Source: G965247775 sp965247775 (GTDB lineage: Bacteria; Chloroflexota; Dehalococcoidia; Bin125). From it: a stretch of DNA of 64,000 nucleotides. Where the stretch lies: contig OZ252031.1 in NCBI GenBank assembly GCA_965247775.1, forward strand, positions 1,798,001-1,862,000. The letters run 5' to 3'. Positions 17,145 to 25,946 of this stretch are shown here, piece after piece; positions within the stretch are counted from its first letter, which is position 1, and the number at the start of each line of letters is the position of its first letter. The notes beneath the pieces were generated by a model. The model saw only the letters and a program-made list of their open reading frames with translations. It did no database searches and had not been told where the DNA came from. The position numbers and the translations under genes are program-made.

Positions 17145-17633
17145 TTAGTCCACGCGCAGGGGGCCGAAGCGCTCGTGCAGCACGCGGTTGACGTTGGGCG
17201 GGACGAGGTCGTCGACGGGCTGGCCGAGGGCGGCGACTTCGCGGATGCGGGAGGCGGAGATGAAGAGGTGATCGAGGGTGGCCATGAGGTAGACGGACTC
17301 GACCTCGGGGGCCATCTTCTTATTCATCAGGGACATGTCGAACTCGGCCTCGAAGTCGGTGACGGCGCGGATGCCGCGCACGAGGACGGTGGCGCCAACG
17401 CTGCGGGCGTAGTTGACGACGAGCCCGCTGAAGCTGTCGACGCGGACGTTGGCGAAGGGCTGGGTGGCCTCGGTGAACATCGCGACGCGCTCTTCGGTGC
17501 TGAAGAGGTCGTTTTGGCTGCGCTGGTAGACGCCGACGACGACGCGGTCGAAGAGGGCAGCGGCCCGCTCGACGATGTCCAAGTGGCCGTTGGTTACGGG
17601 GTCGAAGCCCCCGGGGTAGACGGCGGTGGCCAC
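17145..17633 (-). CDS. coaD: phosphopantetheine adenylyltransferase
   Basis: 162 residues. It adenylates 4'-phosphopantetheine in CoA synthesis. The nucleotidyltransferase TxGH-type motif is in YPGGFDPVTNGHLDIV. Also visible are RSQNDLFSTEERVAM, VVNYARSVGATVLVRGIR and the C-terminal FISASRIREVAALG (ISSTxxR-like). Its first 40 nt overlap the end of rsmD, the common rsmD-coaD pairing of bacteria. Confidence 0.96.
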   Translation of the reverse strand: MATAVYPGGFDPVTNGHLDIVERAAALFDRVVVGVYQRSQNDLFSTEERVAMFTEATQPFANVRVDSFSGLVVNYARSVGATVLVRGIRAVTDFEAEFDMSLMNKKMAPEVESVYLMATLDHLFISASRIREVAALGQPVDDLVPPNVNRVLHERFGPLRVD

Positions 17634-18229
17634 GCGGCGCCTCCTGCAGTCGCTTGGGGTCGGCGCGCGCGAGGGGTGCGCGCGAAGGTATCGAGGACGG
17701 CGTCACCATAGCGACGCTGGTCTTGGCGAACCAGACGCCCGAGGCGTTCGGGGGCCGGACGGCGCCAGGGGTGGCGCCAGAGGAGCAGACCGTCCGGGGT
17801 GAGAAGGCCGTCCTGGAGAAGGGCGGCGAGGTCGGCGCTGGCGTCGTGGGCGTACGGGGGGTCGGCGAAGCAGAGATGATAGGGCGGGCTGAGGCGGGGG
17901 CTGGCGCGCTCGACCGGGCGGCAGAAGATCCGGGCGCGCTGGGCGCAGTCGAGAGCGGCGAGGTTGGCGCGGATGATGTCGCAGGCGGGGCGGTCGTGCT
18001 CGACGAAGTCGACGGCGGGAGCGCCGCGGCTGAGGGCTTCGAGGCCGAGTAAGCCGGCGCCGGCGTAGAGGTCCAGGGCGCGGCCCTGGAGGCGTTCCTG
18101 GACGTCCGGGCGATCGAAAATGGAGCGGCGCAGGCGGGCGGTGGCGGGACGGGTGCTGCCGGCGGCGCCGCGGACGGCGCGGCCGGCGCAGTCGCCGCCG
18201 GTGAGCCGGACGGTGGGGGTGGAGGGCAC
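17594..18229 (-). CDS. rsmD: 16S rRNA (guanine966-N2)-methyltransferase RsmD
   Basis: 211 residues from the GTG at 18229, which overlaps the TAG of the preceding gene by one base (TAGTG), implying coupled translation. SAM site ALDLYAGAGLLGLEALSRG and catalytic ADPPY in CFADPPYAHD are present, with the N-terminal RSIFDRPDV substrate segment. It methylates G966 of 16S rRNA in the small subunit. Its end overlaps the coaD start by 40 nt. Confidence 0.93.
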   Translation of the reverse strand: MPSTPTVRLTGGDCAGRAVRGAAGSTRPATARLRRSIFDRPDVQERLQGRALDLYAGAGLLGLEALSRGAPAVDFVEHDRPACDIIRANLAALDCAQRARIFCRPVERASPRLSPPYHLCFADPPYAHDASADLAALLQDGLLTPDGLLLWRHPWRRPAPERLGRLVRQDQRRYGDAVLDTFARTPRARRPQATAGGAAWPPPSTPGASTP

Positions 18230-19974
18230 TAGGGCTCCAGGGTGATGTCGAGCGCGGTGCCGACGCGGACGTCGCCGTCGCTGACGATGAGGCGGGCCTC
18301 GTAGTCGCCAGGGATGGTGGGGGTGTCCCAAACGACCCAGCCGGCGCTGCCGGAGCCGGTGAGGTCGCCCTCCTCGACCTCCCAGAAGGGGATGAGGAGT
18401 TCCTCGTTGGGGCGGAAGAGGGAGACGGAGCCAGCTTCGAGGAACTGGGTGATGACGGGCCAGATATCGGCGTGGGCCTCGGCGGCGGAGACGTCGGCGA
18501 TGGCGATGCCGCCGAGGCGGAACTCCTCGATGAGATCCAATTTAAAGGCAAGGCTAAAGCGGTTCCCGATCCAGACGGTGGTGGGATTGCCGGCGGCGTC
18601 GGGGAAGACGTAGGAGACCATGTTGGCGAAGCGGTCCCAGAAGAGGCCGCTGGCGCCGCCGTCCTGGAAGATGTTCTCGCCGACGAGGCGGACGCGCTGG
18701 CCGGCGATGAGCGGGCCGCTTTCGCGCACGGCGATGCGGGAGGCCAGTCCGAGGGCCACGCGTTGGTTCAGAACCTGCAAGCCGCCCGTGGTCTTTCGGA
18801 CGCTATGCGGGGTGACGGTGAGGAGGACCTTTTCGCGCGGGACGCGGTTGAGGACCGCGGGCAGGGCCGCGACGAGGGATTCACGGAAGATGGACTGGTC
18901 CAGGGAGGGCACGATTTTGATGCGGTCGACGGCGGCGCCGAGCGCGGCGAGGTCGTAGGCGCCGAGGTTGAGACCGCTGGCGTCGCGGGTGGGGAGGGGG
19001 ACGCTGATCATGATGCCGAGGTCGTCACGGTGGAGCTGGTCGGTGAGTTCGGTGATGAATTCGGTGAACTCCTCGCGGAGGGGATCGGCGATGAACTGGT
19101 AGTCGATGTCGACGCCGTCGAAGCGGCCGGTCTGGACCATGAGGAGGATGTTGTTCTTGTGCTGACGGCGGAGCTGCTCGGAGGCGAGGACGGTGTTGAT
19201 GGTGCCGGCGTCCTCCAGCTGGGCGAGGATGACGGGGTAAATGGCTTGGGTGACGTTGGGGGGCAGGACGTCGGTCTGGCCAAAGGCGAGGAGGGAGCCG
19301 TCCTCAGCGGGGACGAAGCTGATGGGGTTGATGATGGTGAGGGTGTTGGCGGCGTCGGCGTTGAGTTCGGCGCCGGGGGGGAGGTTGCCGGTGACCATGT
19401 CGCGGAACTGGAGACGGCGGAGGATCGCCACGTTTCCGGGGGGTGTGGTGAGTTCCACGGAGGCGGCGACGCCGTCGGCGGTGAGCAGGGCGGCACCGAG
19501 GCGTTGCCAGGCGCCATCGCTGTGGGTGTAGGCGCCGAGGTTGCGCTGGTCCTGGGTCTCGGCGTTGAGGCGGAGGGTAAGGAGGTAGGGCCCCTCAATG
19601 TCTGGGGGGAGGGTGACGTCGTAGAGAGGGCTGACGGGGAGGAGGCTGTCGGGCACCTGGGGGATGCTGTCGCGCAGGGCGGCTTCGACGCCGGTTCCGA
19701 AGGCGAGCGGAGGGATCGGGCCGGGGGTCTGGGCGGCGGGGGATGCGGGGTCGTCCTCGTCGAGCAGGGCGATCGGGGGGACGAAGAGGACAACGATGGC
19801 GGCGGCGAGGGCGAGCACAAGGAAGGCGATGAGGAGGAAGCCCTTGTCGATGCCGCGGGCGTCGTCGGCGGAGGGGCGCAGGCCGAGGTGGCGGGGCGCC
19901 GGGGGATCGCGGCGGCGGGCTTGATCGGCCACGCGCCGGGGCCGGGGGTGGCGGTCGAAGGGGGATTCGCTCAT
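18229..19974 (-). CDS. membrane-anchored GH18-like (chitinase-like) protein with substituted catalytic Glu
   Basis: 581 residues. A basic Pro/Arg N-terminus is followed by one transmembrane helix (about 45-67), so the bulk is outside the cell. Residues about 200-500 resemble a GH18 barrel of the YaaH/SLH hydrolase type. The active-site signature reads DGVDIDYQ at 286-293, while active GH18 enzymes have DxxDxDxE. Gln293 replaces the proton-donating Glu, so it probably binds glycan without cleaving. A beta-rich C-terminal domain (about 505-581) follows. It lies upstream of rsmD with a one-base overlap. Confidence 0.75.
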   Translation of the reverse strand: MSESPFDRHPRPRRVADQARRRDPPAPRHLGLRPSADDARGIDKGFLLIAFLVLALAAAIVVLFVPPIALLDEDDPASPAAQTPGPIPPLAFGTGVEAALRDSIPQVPDSLLPVSPLYDVTLPPDIEGPYLLTLRLNAETQDQRNLGAYTHSDGAWQRLGAALLTADGVAASVELTTPPGNVAILRRLQFRDMVTGNLPPGAELNADAANTLTIINPISFVPAEDGSLLAFGQTDVLPPNVTQAIYPVILAQLEDAGTINTVLASEQLRRQHKNNILLMVQTGRFDGVDIDYQFIADPLREEFTEFITELTDQLHRDDLGIMISVPLPTRDASGLNLGAYDLAALGAAVDRIKIVPSLDQSIFRESLVAALPAVLNRVPREKVLLTVTPHSVRKTTGGLQVLNQRVALGLASRIAVRESGPLIAGQRVRLVGENIFQDGGASGLFWDRFANMVSYVFPDAAGNPTTVWIGNRFSLAFKLDLIEEFRLGGIAIADVSAAEAHADIWPVITQFLEAGSVSLFRPNEELLIPFWEVEEGDLTGSGSAGWVVWDTPTIPGDYEARLIVSDGDVRVGTALDITLEP

Positions 19975-20047
19975 CGCTCTGCGCTCATGGTGCGGCGTTC
20001 ATCGCCTCGGGTGCAGGGTGATTATGGTCCCACTCCTTGGGCAGCGC

Positions 20048-20562
20048 TCAACGGGTGCGGAGCGCCGGGACCACCTCCCGACTGCGCTGCGCTCCGTCCG
20101 CCTCAACGTAGACCACGTCCACGGGCTGGCCGGGGGTGAGGCGCCGGAGGACGGCGAGGTAGGGCGGTTGGGTGGTGAGGGAAAAGCCGTTGCGGCTGAG
20201 GATGACATCGCCGCTGCGGAGGCCGGCAGACGAGCCGAAGGGGACCGGGACGAGGCCGTCCGGGCTGGTGCGGAGGACGGCGAGGTCGGTGACGGGGGCG
20301 GCGCTACCGACGAGTTCGGCCAGGCGGCTGGAGCCGTCGGGGAGAAGGAGTTTGATGCGGAGGGCGTCGCGGACGACGTGCTCGTTGGTGAAGACATGGC
20401 CGCCGGCGTCGAGGACGAGGCCGGTGGGGCAGGGGCGGCCTCGTCGCGGGCGCTCTGGGCGGCGGGCACGGGGTCATCGTCGAGGAGGAGAGCGACGCTC
20501 AACCCGCCACCCTGGCCGGCGATGAGGCCGACCAGGGTGTCCGTGAGGATGGGGAGGCGCAT
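20048..20562 (-). pseudogene. degenerate HtrA-like serine protease/PDZ gene
   Basis: The ATG at 20562 opens MRLPILTDTLVGLIAG, then a one-base shift near 20430 moves the frame to TGLVLDAGGHVFTNEHVV (catalytic His) and VTDLAVLR (catalytic Asp). The sequence then jumps straight into a PDZ domain (AGLRSGDVILSRNGFSL to VYVEADG) and stops. The whole second barrel with the GNSGGP serine is missing. Frameshift plus internal deletion mean it is not an active protease. Confidence 0.7.
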
Positions 20563-20651
20563 GCTGTCCTCAGCGTCGCGCGGTCGTGCGCGCAGGGCAC
20601 CGGACGCCCTCTCCAGGCCCCCCGCCGGGTGGATGCGGGGGCAGTGTATCA

Positions 20652-20724
20652 GGGGCCGCTGCGGGTTCGTCGTTGCCGCAACGCTGAGCGGCCCCATATA
20701 CTCCGCACGGACGTTCGTATATGG
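20652..20724. repeat. two inverted repeats in the greA promoter region
   Basis: GGGGCCGCT (20652-20660) pairs perfectly with AGCGGCCCC (20687-20695). CCATATAC (20694-20701) pairs with GTATATGG (20717-20724) across 15 nt. The second palindrome spans the putative -10 box, so it could be an operator; the first spans the -35. Confidence 0.6.
20673..20702 (+). promoter_or_regulatory. sigma70-like promoter TTGCCG-18-TATACT for greA
   Basis: TTGCCG at 20673-20678 and TATACT at 20697-20702 with 18-nt spacing. It is the best-formed promoter in the window, about 125 nt upstream of greA. Confidence 0.5.
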
Positions 20725-20825
20725 CGGCTGCAGCCCCCCTGAGGCCGCAGCCGCATTTCTCTCGCTCGCCAGGGGGAGCGGGCCCGAGAGAGGACGGGCG
20801 CCGGAGGGGCGCAAGGAGTTCGCCG

Positions 20826-21302
20826 ATGGCCGCTCAGAAGCCGATCCCGGTAACGGCGCAGGGGCTGGAACGTCTGCGCGAGGAGCTGTATGAGCTGCTG
20901 ACGACGAAGCGACCGGCGGCGGCGGCGCTGATTCATCAAACGCTGGAGGAGTCGCCCGGGACGCAAAGCGACGGGGAGTACGAAGAGGCGAAGAACGAGC
21001 AGGCCTTCGTAGAGGGGCGGATCCGCGCGCTGCAGGGAATCCTGGCCAACGCGGAGGTGATCGACGAGGCCGAAGCGCACGATCCGGATTCGGTGCACCT
21101 GGGGGCGACGGTCCGGGTGACGGTGGGGCGCAAGAAGCAGCAGTTCACGATTGTGGGAAAGGTGGAGGTGGACCCCGCGCAGGGCTTCGTCAGTGACGAG
21201 TCGCCGGTGGGGCGAGCGCTGCTGGGCCGCAAGAAGGGGGAAACGGTGGAGGTGGAGGCGCCGGCGGGGACGATCACGATGAAGATTCAGGAGATCGCGT
21301 AG
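20826..21302 (+). CDS. greA: transcription elongation factor GreA
   Basis: 158 residues. It stimulates cleavage of backtracked RNA by RNA polymerase. The N-terminal coiled coil has TAQGLERLREELYELLT and the tip acidic residues in DGEYEEAKNEQAFVEGRI. The C-terminal FKBP-like domain has FVSDESPVGRALLGRKKGE. AAGGAG precedes the ATG. It is followed by lysS after about 110 nt, a recurring bacterial pairing. Confidence 0.95.
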   Translation: MAAQKPIPVTAQGLERLREELYELLTTKRPAAAALIHQTLEESPGTQSDGEYEEAKNEQAFVEGRIRALQGILANAEVIDEAEAHDPDSVHLGATVRVTVGRKKQQFTIVGKVEVDPAQGFVSDESPVGRALLGRKKGETVEVEAPAGTITMKIQEIA

Positions 21303-21411
21303 GGGCCGTCAGGGGGGCGCTGGGCGCCGCTCGGGCGGGCGAGAGCGCCGCGGTGGGGCGGCTTGCCTGAGTTTCCGGGGGCGGGGATGGTGACGGCATG
21401 CGAGTGAGGGC

Positions 21412-22905
21412 ATGAGCGCCGGTCCCAGTAAGCGCCTGGAGGCGCTGCGCGCGCAGCGCTTGGAGAAGGTGGCGGCGCTGCGCAGGGAGGGGGTCGATCC
21501 GTACCCGGCGCGGGGGGGCGGGCAGGTGACGCCGATCGCGGAGGCGCGGGCGGCGTTCGAGGAGGCGGAGGAGGCGGGAGGGGAGTCCGGACCGGCCACG
21601 CGGGTGGCGGGCCGAGTGACGAATCTGCGGGATCTGGGCAAGCTGGCGTTCTTGGACGTGCGAGACGGCTCTGGGACGATCCAGCTGATGTGCCGCCGGA
21701 ACAGGCTGCTGGATGGCTGGGGGGTATTGCAGGCGCTGGATCTGGGCGACTTTGTGGAGGCGTCGGGGGATCTGATCCGGACGCGGACGGGGGAGATCAC
21801 GGTGGGGGCGGGAACGCTGATCCTGCTGACGAAAGCGCTGCGGCCGCCGCCGGAGAAGTGGCACGGCCTGCAGAATGTGGAGGCGCGCTACCGGCAGCGC
21901 TATCTGGACTTGCAGGCGAACGAGCGCTCGCGCGAGGTATTCGTGCAACGGTCGCGGATCATTGCGGCGTTACGGCGTTTCATGGACGAGCGCGGCTTCC
22001 TGGAGGTGGAGACGCCGGTGCTGCAGACGGAGGCGGGGGGCGCGGCGGCGCGGCCCTTCCTGACGCACATGAACGCGCTGGATGAGGATCGGGCGCTGCG
22101 CATCGCGACGGAGCTGCACCTGAAGCGGCTGATCGTTGGGGGGCTGGACAAGGTCTACGAGGTGGGACGGATCTTCCGCAATGAGGGGACGTCGACGCGG
22201 CACAATCCCGAGTTCACGATGATGGAGTCCTACGAAGCGTACGCGGATTACCACGACGTGGCGCGGTTGGTGGAGGATCTGGTGTCGGGGCTGGCGGCGG
22301 AGGTGCTAGGGACGACGTCGCTGCGGTTCGGGGAGCAGACGATCGATCTGGCGCCGCCCTGGCGGCGGGTGACGATGCGGGAGGCGGTGCGGGAGTACGC
22401 GGGGGTGGATTTCTTTGACTATCGGGACGCGGAGTCGATAACGGCGTTGCTGCGCGAGAAGGACATCCCGGCGCCGGAAAACGCGGGCTGGGGCAAGCTG
22501 TTGGATGCGCTGGTGTCGGCGACCGTGGAGCCGCGCATGGTCCAGCCGACGTTCCTGCTGGATTACCCGGTAGAGCTGTCGCCGCTCGCGAAGCGGCGCA
22601 CGGACGATGCGTCGTTGGTGGAGCGGTTCGAGGCGTTCGTGGCGGGGTGGGAGATCGGCAACGCCTACAGCGAGCTGAACGATCCAGTGGATCAGCGGCA
22701 GCGGTTCGAGGCGCAGCTGGCGCTGCGGGCGGCGGGGGACGAGGAGGCGGAGCTGGTGGACGAGGATTTCCTCGTGGCGCTTGAGCACGGCATGCCGCCC
22801 ACGGGGGGACTGGGGTTGGGAGTGGACCGGCTGGTGATGGTGCTGACGAATTCGGCCTCGATCCGGGATGTGATTTTGTTTCCGCAGCTGCGGAGGCGGG
22901 AATAG
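21412..22905 (+). CDS. lysS: lysyl-tRNA synthetase, class II
   Basis: 497 residues. It charges tRNA-Lys. The N-terminal OB-fold (about 60-150) has VAGRVTNLRDLGKLAFLDVRDG. Class II motif 2 is in YEVGRIFRNEGTSTRHNPEF, and motif 3 in GLGLGVDRLVMVLTNSASIRDV. It is complete and uses an ATG start. It lies in the same direction as greA. Confidence 0.97.
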   Translation: MSAGPSKRLEALRAQRLEKVAALRREGVDPYPARGGGQVTPIAEARAAFEEAEEAGGESGPATRVAGRVTNLRDLGKLAFLDVRDGSGTIQLMCRRNRLLDGWGVLQALDLGDFVEASGDLIRTRTGEITVGAGTLILLTKALRPPPEKWHGLQNVEARYRQRYLDLQANERSREVFVQRSRIIAALRRFMDERGFLEVETPVLQTEAGGAAARPFLTHMNALDEDRALRIATELHLKRLIVGGLDKVYEVGRIFRNEGTSTRHNPEFTMMESYEAYADYHDVARLVEDLVSGLAAEVLGTTSLRFGEQTIDLAPPWRRVTMREAVREYAGVDFFDYRDAESITALLREKDIPAPENAGWGKLLDALVSATVEPRMVQPTFLLDYPVELSPLAKRRTDDASLVERFEAFVAGWEIGNAYSELNDPVDQRQRFEAQLALRAAGDEEAELVDEDFLVALEHGMPPTGGLGLGVDRLVMVLTNSASIRDVILFPQLRRRE

Positions 22906-22907
22906 CG

Positions 22908-23123
22908 TCAGGCGCGGCGCGGCTTGCCGAGGGGAAGCGCTACCGCCTCGAGGGTTTCCAGATCGAGTGTGCGGGCCGCGTGCTGGATATCGATCCCGAT
23001 AGCGTTCCCGTCAGCGTCGAAGTCCACAACGATGTCGTCACGGACCTCGCGGGTGTCGACGCCGTCACGGGCGCTCAGCTCGATGTAGAGGGAATCGGTT
23101 TCGGGGTAGTAGTGGAGCTTCAT
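22908..23123 (-). CDS. DUF2283 protein
   Basis: 71 residues with the DUF2283 signature: MKLHYYPETDSLYIELS, DIVVDFDADGNAIGIDIQHA. Function is unknown. Its ATG overlaps the stop of the corrected upstream gene (ATGA), so the two are a coupled pair. Compact two-gene cassettes of this sort often behave like toxin-antitoxin modules, but that is inference only. It ends 2 nt after lysS, convergent. Confidence 0.8.
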   Translation of the reverse strand: MKLHYYPETDSLYIELSARDGVDTREVRDDIVVDFDADGNAIGIDIQHAARTLDLETLEAVALPLGKPRRA

Positions 23124-23390
23124 GACTCACCCGCTTCTCGCGGCGCGCGAAAGCGCCGGTCAAGAAACGCATTCTGGATGGTCTCCTCAATCTTCCAGAG
23201 TAACTACGCGGACGGCCCGACCGCCGATCTTGGGCACGAGCGCCCAGAAGCGGACGCGGCCATCGCGTTGCACCTCACGGCGCACCGGATTAGCGACGAC
23301 CCACTCGCAGAGCGCAGGGGTGAGGTATGGCCGCTTCCGCACAACCTGCTCATCGAAGTGGAGCGTAGTCTTCACGCGGATGGTCTCCAC
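23120..23390 (-). pseudogene. DUF4258-like small protein with single-base frameshift
   Basis: A GTG at 23390 opens VETIRVKTTLHF, then KRPYLTPALCEWVVANP and RFWALVPKIGGRAVRVVTLED, before a TGA near 23187. Removing one T there (GATTGAG to GATGAG) restores LEDEETIQNAFLDRRF and an 89-residue protein. That protein ends in a TGA overlapping the DUF2283 ATG by 4 nt. The fit with the family C-terminus and the ATGA junction show the frame was once intact. The fault is a recent mutation or a sequencing error. Confidence 0.65.
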
Positions 23391-23438
23391 GTCCCGACCT
23401 ACCGGCCCAGGCGGACAGGCCGACGCGGCGGGGGACGG

Positions 23439-23444
23439 TAGGCT
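23439..23444 (+). promoter_or_regulatory. -10-like TAGGCT for a leaderless NUDIX mRNA
   Basis: TAGGCT ends 7 nt before the ATG at 23452 with no ribosome binding site between, which implies a leaderless transcript. Confidence 0.4.
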
Positions 23445-23451
23445 GCTCTGG

Positions 23452-23937
23452 ATGATCCGGCACTTCACGGTCTCGGCGTTCGTCTCGATGGAGGGACGAA
23501 CGCTGCTGCACTGGCACGAGAAGAACGGAATGTGGCTGCCGCCGGGCGGGCACGTCGACGCGGACGAGGATCCGGTGCAGGCGGCGCTGCGGGAGGTGCG
23601 GGAGGAGACGGGGCTGGGCGTCATGATCCTGCCGACGGTCCCACCGTTCGACTACCCGTCGCCCCCACAGCTTCCGGCGCCGGCGACGATCATGGTGGAG
23701 GAGATCCCCGATCACCCGCTGGACGGGCCGCACGAGCACATCGACCACATCTACTTCACGCGGCCGGAACCGGCGGGGCAAGCGCCGCTGCCGGGCTGGC
23801 ACTGGGTGTCGGCCGAGGCGTTGCGGGCGAACCGGCCGCTGGCGGGGGGCGCGGATGACCGGGCGGTGGAAATCCCCGAGGATGTGCGTGTGCTGGGGAT
23901 GGCGGCGATCGAGCGGGCGGCAGAGGAGGAGCGCTAG
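23452..23937 (+). CDS. NUDIX hydrolase
   Basis: 161 residues from the ATG at 23452. The Nudix box is complete: GGHVDADEDPVQAALREVRE followed by ETG (Gx5Ex7REUxEExGU). WLPPGGHV and the C-terminal WVSAEALRA are typical of pyrophosphatases acting on nucleotide derivatives. The substrate is unknown. It ends 2 nt before serS, so they are cotranscribed. Confidence 0.88.
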   Translation: MIRHFTVSAFVSMEGRTLLHWHEKNGMWLPPGGHVDADEDPVQAALREVREETGLGVMILPTVPPFDYPSPPQLPAPATIMVEEIPDHPLDGPHEHIDHIYFTRPEPAGQAPLPGWHWVSAEALRANRPLAGGADDRAVEIPEDVRVLGMAAIERAAEEER

Positions 23938-23939
23938 CG

Positions 23940-25220
23940 GTGCTCTCGATGCAGTGGATCCGCGAGGAGCCGGATGACGTGCGGCGCATGCTGGCGCTGC
24001 GCGGCACAACGGCGCCGCTGGACGAGGTGCTGGCGTTGGACGCGCAGCGACGCTCGATCCTGACGGAGGTGGAGCGGCTCAAGGCGGATCGCAACCAGGC
24101 GGGCAAGGCGATCGGCAAAGCGGGCGACCAGGCGGAGCGGGAACAGCTGATCGGGGAACAGCGAGCGGTGGCGGGGCGCATCGACGAGCTGGACAAGCGG
24201 CTGCGCGCGGTGGAGGGCGAGTTGCAGGATCTGGTGGCGGAGTTCCCCAATCGGTTGCACGCGGAGACGCCGGAGGGGGTGGACGAGCGTGACAACAAGG
24301 TGCTGCGGCAGGTGGGGGAGCCGCGCGCGTTCGCCTTCGAGCCGCGGCCGCACTGGGAGATCGGCGAGGCGCTGGGGCTGATCGACACGGAGCGGGCCTC
24401 GGCGATGGCGGGAACGCGAATGTTCATCCTGCGCGGAAAGGGGGCGCGGCTGCAGCGGTCGTTGATCGGGCACCTCCTGGAGCGCAACGAGGAGGCAGGC
24501 TACACGGAGATGTACCTGCCCAACATGGTGCGGGAGGAGACGATGTTCGCGTCGGGGCAGCTGCCGAAGTTCCGCGACAACCTGTACCGCGACGCGGAGG
24601 AAGACTACTACCTGATCCCGACGGCGGAGGTGCCGCTGACGAGCCTGCACCGGGACGAGATCCTGGCGGAGGCGGACCTGCCGCTGCGCTACACGGCGCA
24701 CACGCCCTGCTTCCGCCGTGAGAAGATGAGCGCGGGCCGGGATGTGCGCGGGATCAAACGGGTGCACCAGTTCGAAAAAGTGGAGATGTACCAGCTCACG
24801 CGGGCGGAGGACTCGGACTGGGCGCTGGCGGAGATGGTGGCGCACGCGGGGGCGCTGTTGCGGGAGCTGGGGCTGACCTACCGGGTGCTGCAGCTGTGCA
24901 GCGCGGACGTGGGGTTCAGCGCCGCCATCTCGTACGACCTGGAGGCGTGGGCGCCGGGCGCGGAGGAATGGCTGGAGGTGAGCAGCATCAGCAACTGCCT
25001 GGATTTCCAGGCGCGCCGGGCGAACATGCGCTACCGGCCGGAGGGGAAGAAACCGACGCGGTTCGTGCACACGCTGAACGGGAGTTCGTTCGGGATGACG
25101 CGGGTGCTGGCGGCGATCCTGGAGACGTACCAGCGCGAGGACGGGGGGGTGGACGTGCCGGAGGCGCTGCAGCATCGGATGGGGCGGCTGATGCAGATCG
25201 CGGGGGCGTCGCCGGAGTGA
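23940..25220 (+). CDS. serS: seryl-tRNA synthetase
   Basis: 426 residues. It charges tRNA-Ser, and tRNA-Sec if present, which matters given the candidate selenoproteins here. The N-terminal coiled-coil arm (about 30-105) binds the tRNA long arm. Class II motifs are in YLIPTAEVPLTSLH (TxE), CFRREKMSAGRD and GSSFGMTRVLAAILE. The GTG at 23940 gives the normal start pattern MLSMQWIREEP; an ATG three codons later is an alternative. Confidence 0.96.
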   Translation: MLSMQWIREEPDDVRRMLALRGTTAPLDEVLALDAQRRSILTEVERLKADRNQAGKAIGKAGDQAEREQLIGEQRAVAGRIDELDKRLRAVEGELQDLVAEFPNRLHAETPEGVDERDNKVLRQVGEPRAFAFEPRPHWEIGEALGLIDTERASAMAGTRMFILRGKGARLQRSLIGHLLERNEEAGYTEMYLPNMVREETMFASGQLPKFRDNLYRDAEEDYYLIPTAEVPLTSLHRDEILAEADLPLRYTAHTPCFRREKMSAGRDVRGIKRVHQFEKVEMYQLTRAEDSDWALAEMVAHAGALLRELGLTYRVLQLCSADVGFSAAISYDLEAWAPGAEEWLEVSSISNCLDFQARRANMRYRPEGKKPTRFVHTLNGSSFGMTRVLAAILETYQREDGGVDVPEALQHRMGRLMQIAGASPE

Positions 25221-25230
25221 GGGCGGCGCC

Positions 25231-25905
25231 ATGATCTTCGGGCGGCTGTTCCGGCGGGGTAGGGAGACGCTGCCATCGCTGGCGGGGGCGTTGCTGGCGG
25301 CGCTGGAGGAGGCGGGACTGGCGGCGGAGATCGTGGACGGGGAGGCGCCGGAGCGGGAGGCCGGGCTGCGCCCCGGAGTGATGGGGCGGGGGCTGGTGCG
25401 GGTAGCGGAGGGTCCACCAGACTTCGTGCAGGTGACATCGGAGGGGGCAGGGTCGGGGCACCGGATGCGGGCGTCGGCGACGGGGTTCCATTTCCTCGTG
25501 CGACGGGAGGGGCTGATGGACTCGGTAGCGTCGGGCTGGGGGGCGCAGGGGAAGGCGGTGGCGCAGCGGGAGTTCGGGGGGGTCGGACCGGCGCGGGGGT
25601 TCCGCTGGGAGGCGGCCCTCGACGAGGGCGACGTGGCAGCCCCGCAGGCGGTGGCGTCGGCGGAGCGGCTGAACGCGCTGACGGGGCTCTACGGGCCGCT
25701 GCTGGATCTGTTGCAGCAGCCGAACACGCTGGTCCTGGAGATGGCGCCGGAGCTGTTCGAGGCGAGGCCGGAGGCGCCGCCGGCGCGGCCGAGAGTGATC
25801 CGGGCCTCGTTGTTTCTGGGACGGCGGGAGGAGCTGAGCGTGGAGGAGGTGACGGTGATGCGGGATCTGTGTCGGGCGATCGCTGGGCGGACGGCCGAAC
25901 GCTGA
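25231..25905 (+). CDS. conserved-looking protein of unknown function
   Basis: 224 residues, cytoplasmic, no membrane segment or signal. It starts MIFGRLFRRGRETLPSLAG and is rich in Ala, Gly and Glu. I recognise no domain. It follows serS by 10 nt in the same direction and so shares its operon. Codon use matches its neighbours, and a full-length frame supports a real gene. Confidence 0.65.
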   Translation: MIFGRLFRRGRETLPSLAGALLAALEEAGLAAEIVDGEAPEREAGLRPGVMGRGLVRVAEGPPDFVQVTSEGAGSGHRMRASATGFHFLVRREGLMDSVASGWGAQGKAVAQREFGGVGPARGFRWEAALDEGDVAAPQAVASAERLNALTGLYGPLLDLLQQPNTLVLEMAPELFEARPEAPPARPRVIRASLFLGRREELSVEEVTVMRDLCRAIAGRTAER

Positions 25906-25946
25906 TACCCTTTCGCGCGCAGCGGACAGCCCGCAGCCGGAGGCAC

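Noticed and set aside
23187..23189. TGA in the DUF4258-like gene as a Sec codon
   Set aside because: Reading through does not continue a sensible protein; deleting one T does, and yields the ATGA junction with the next gene.
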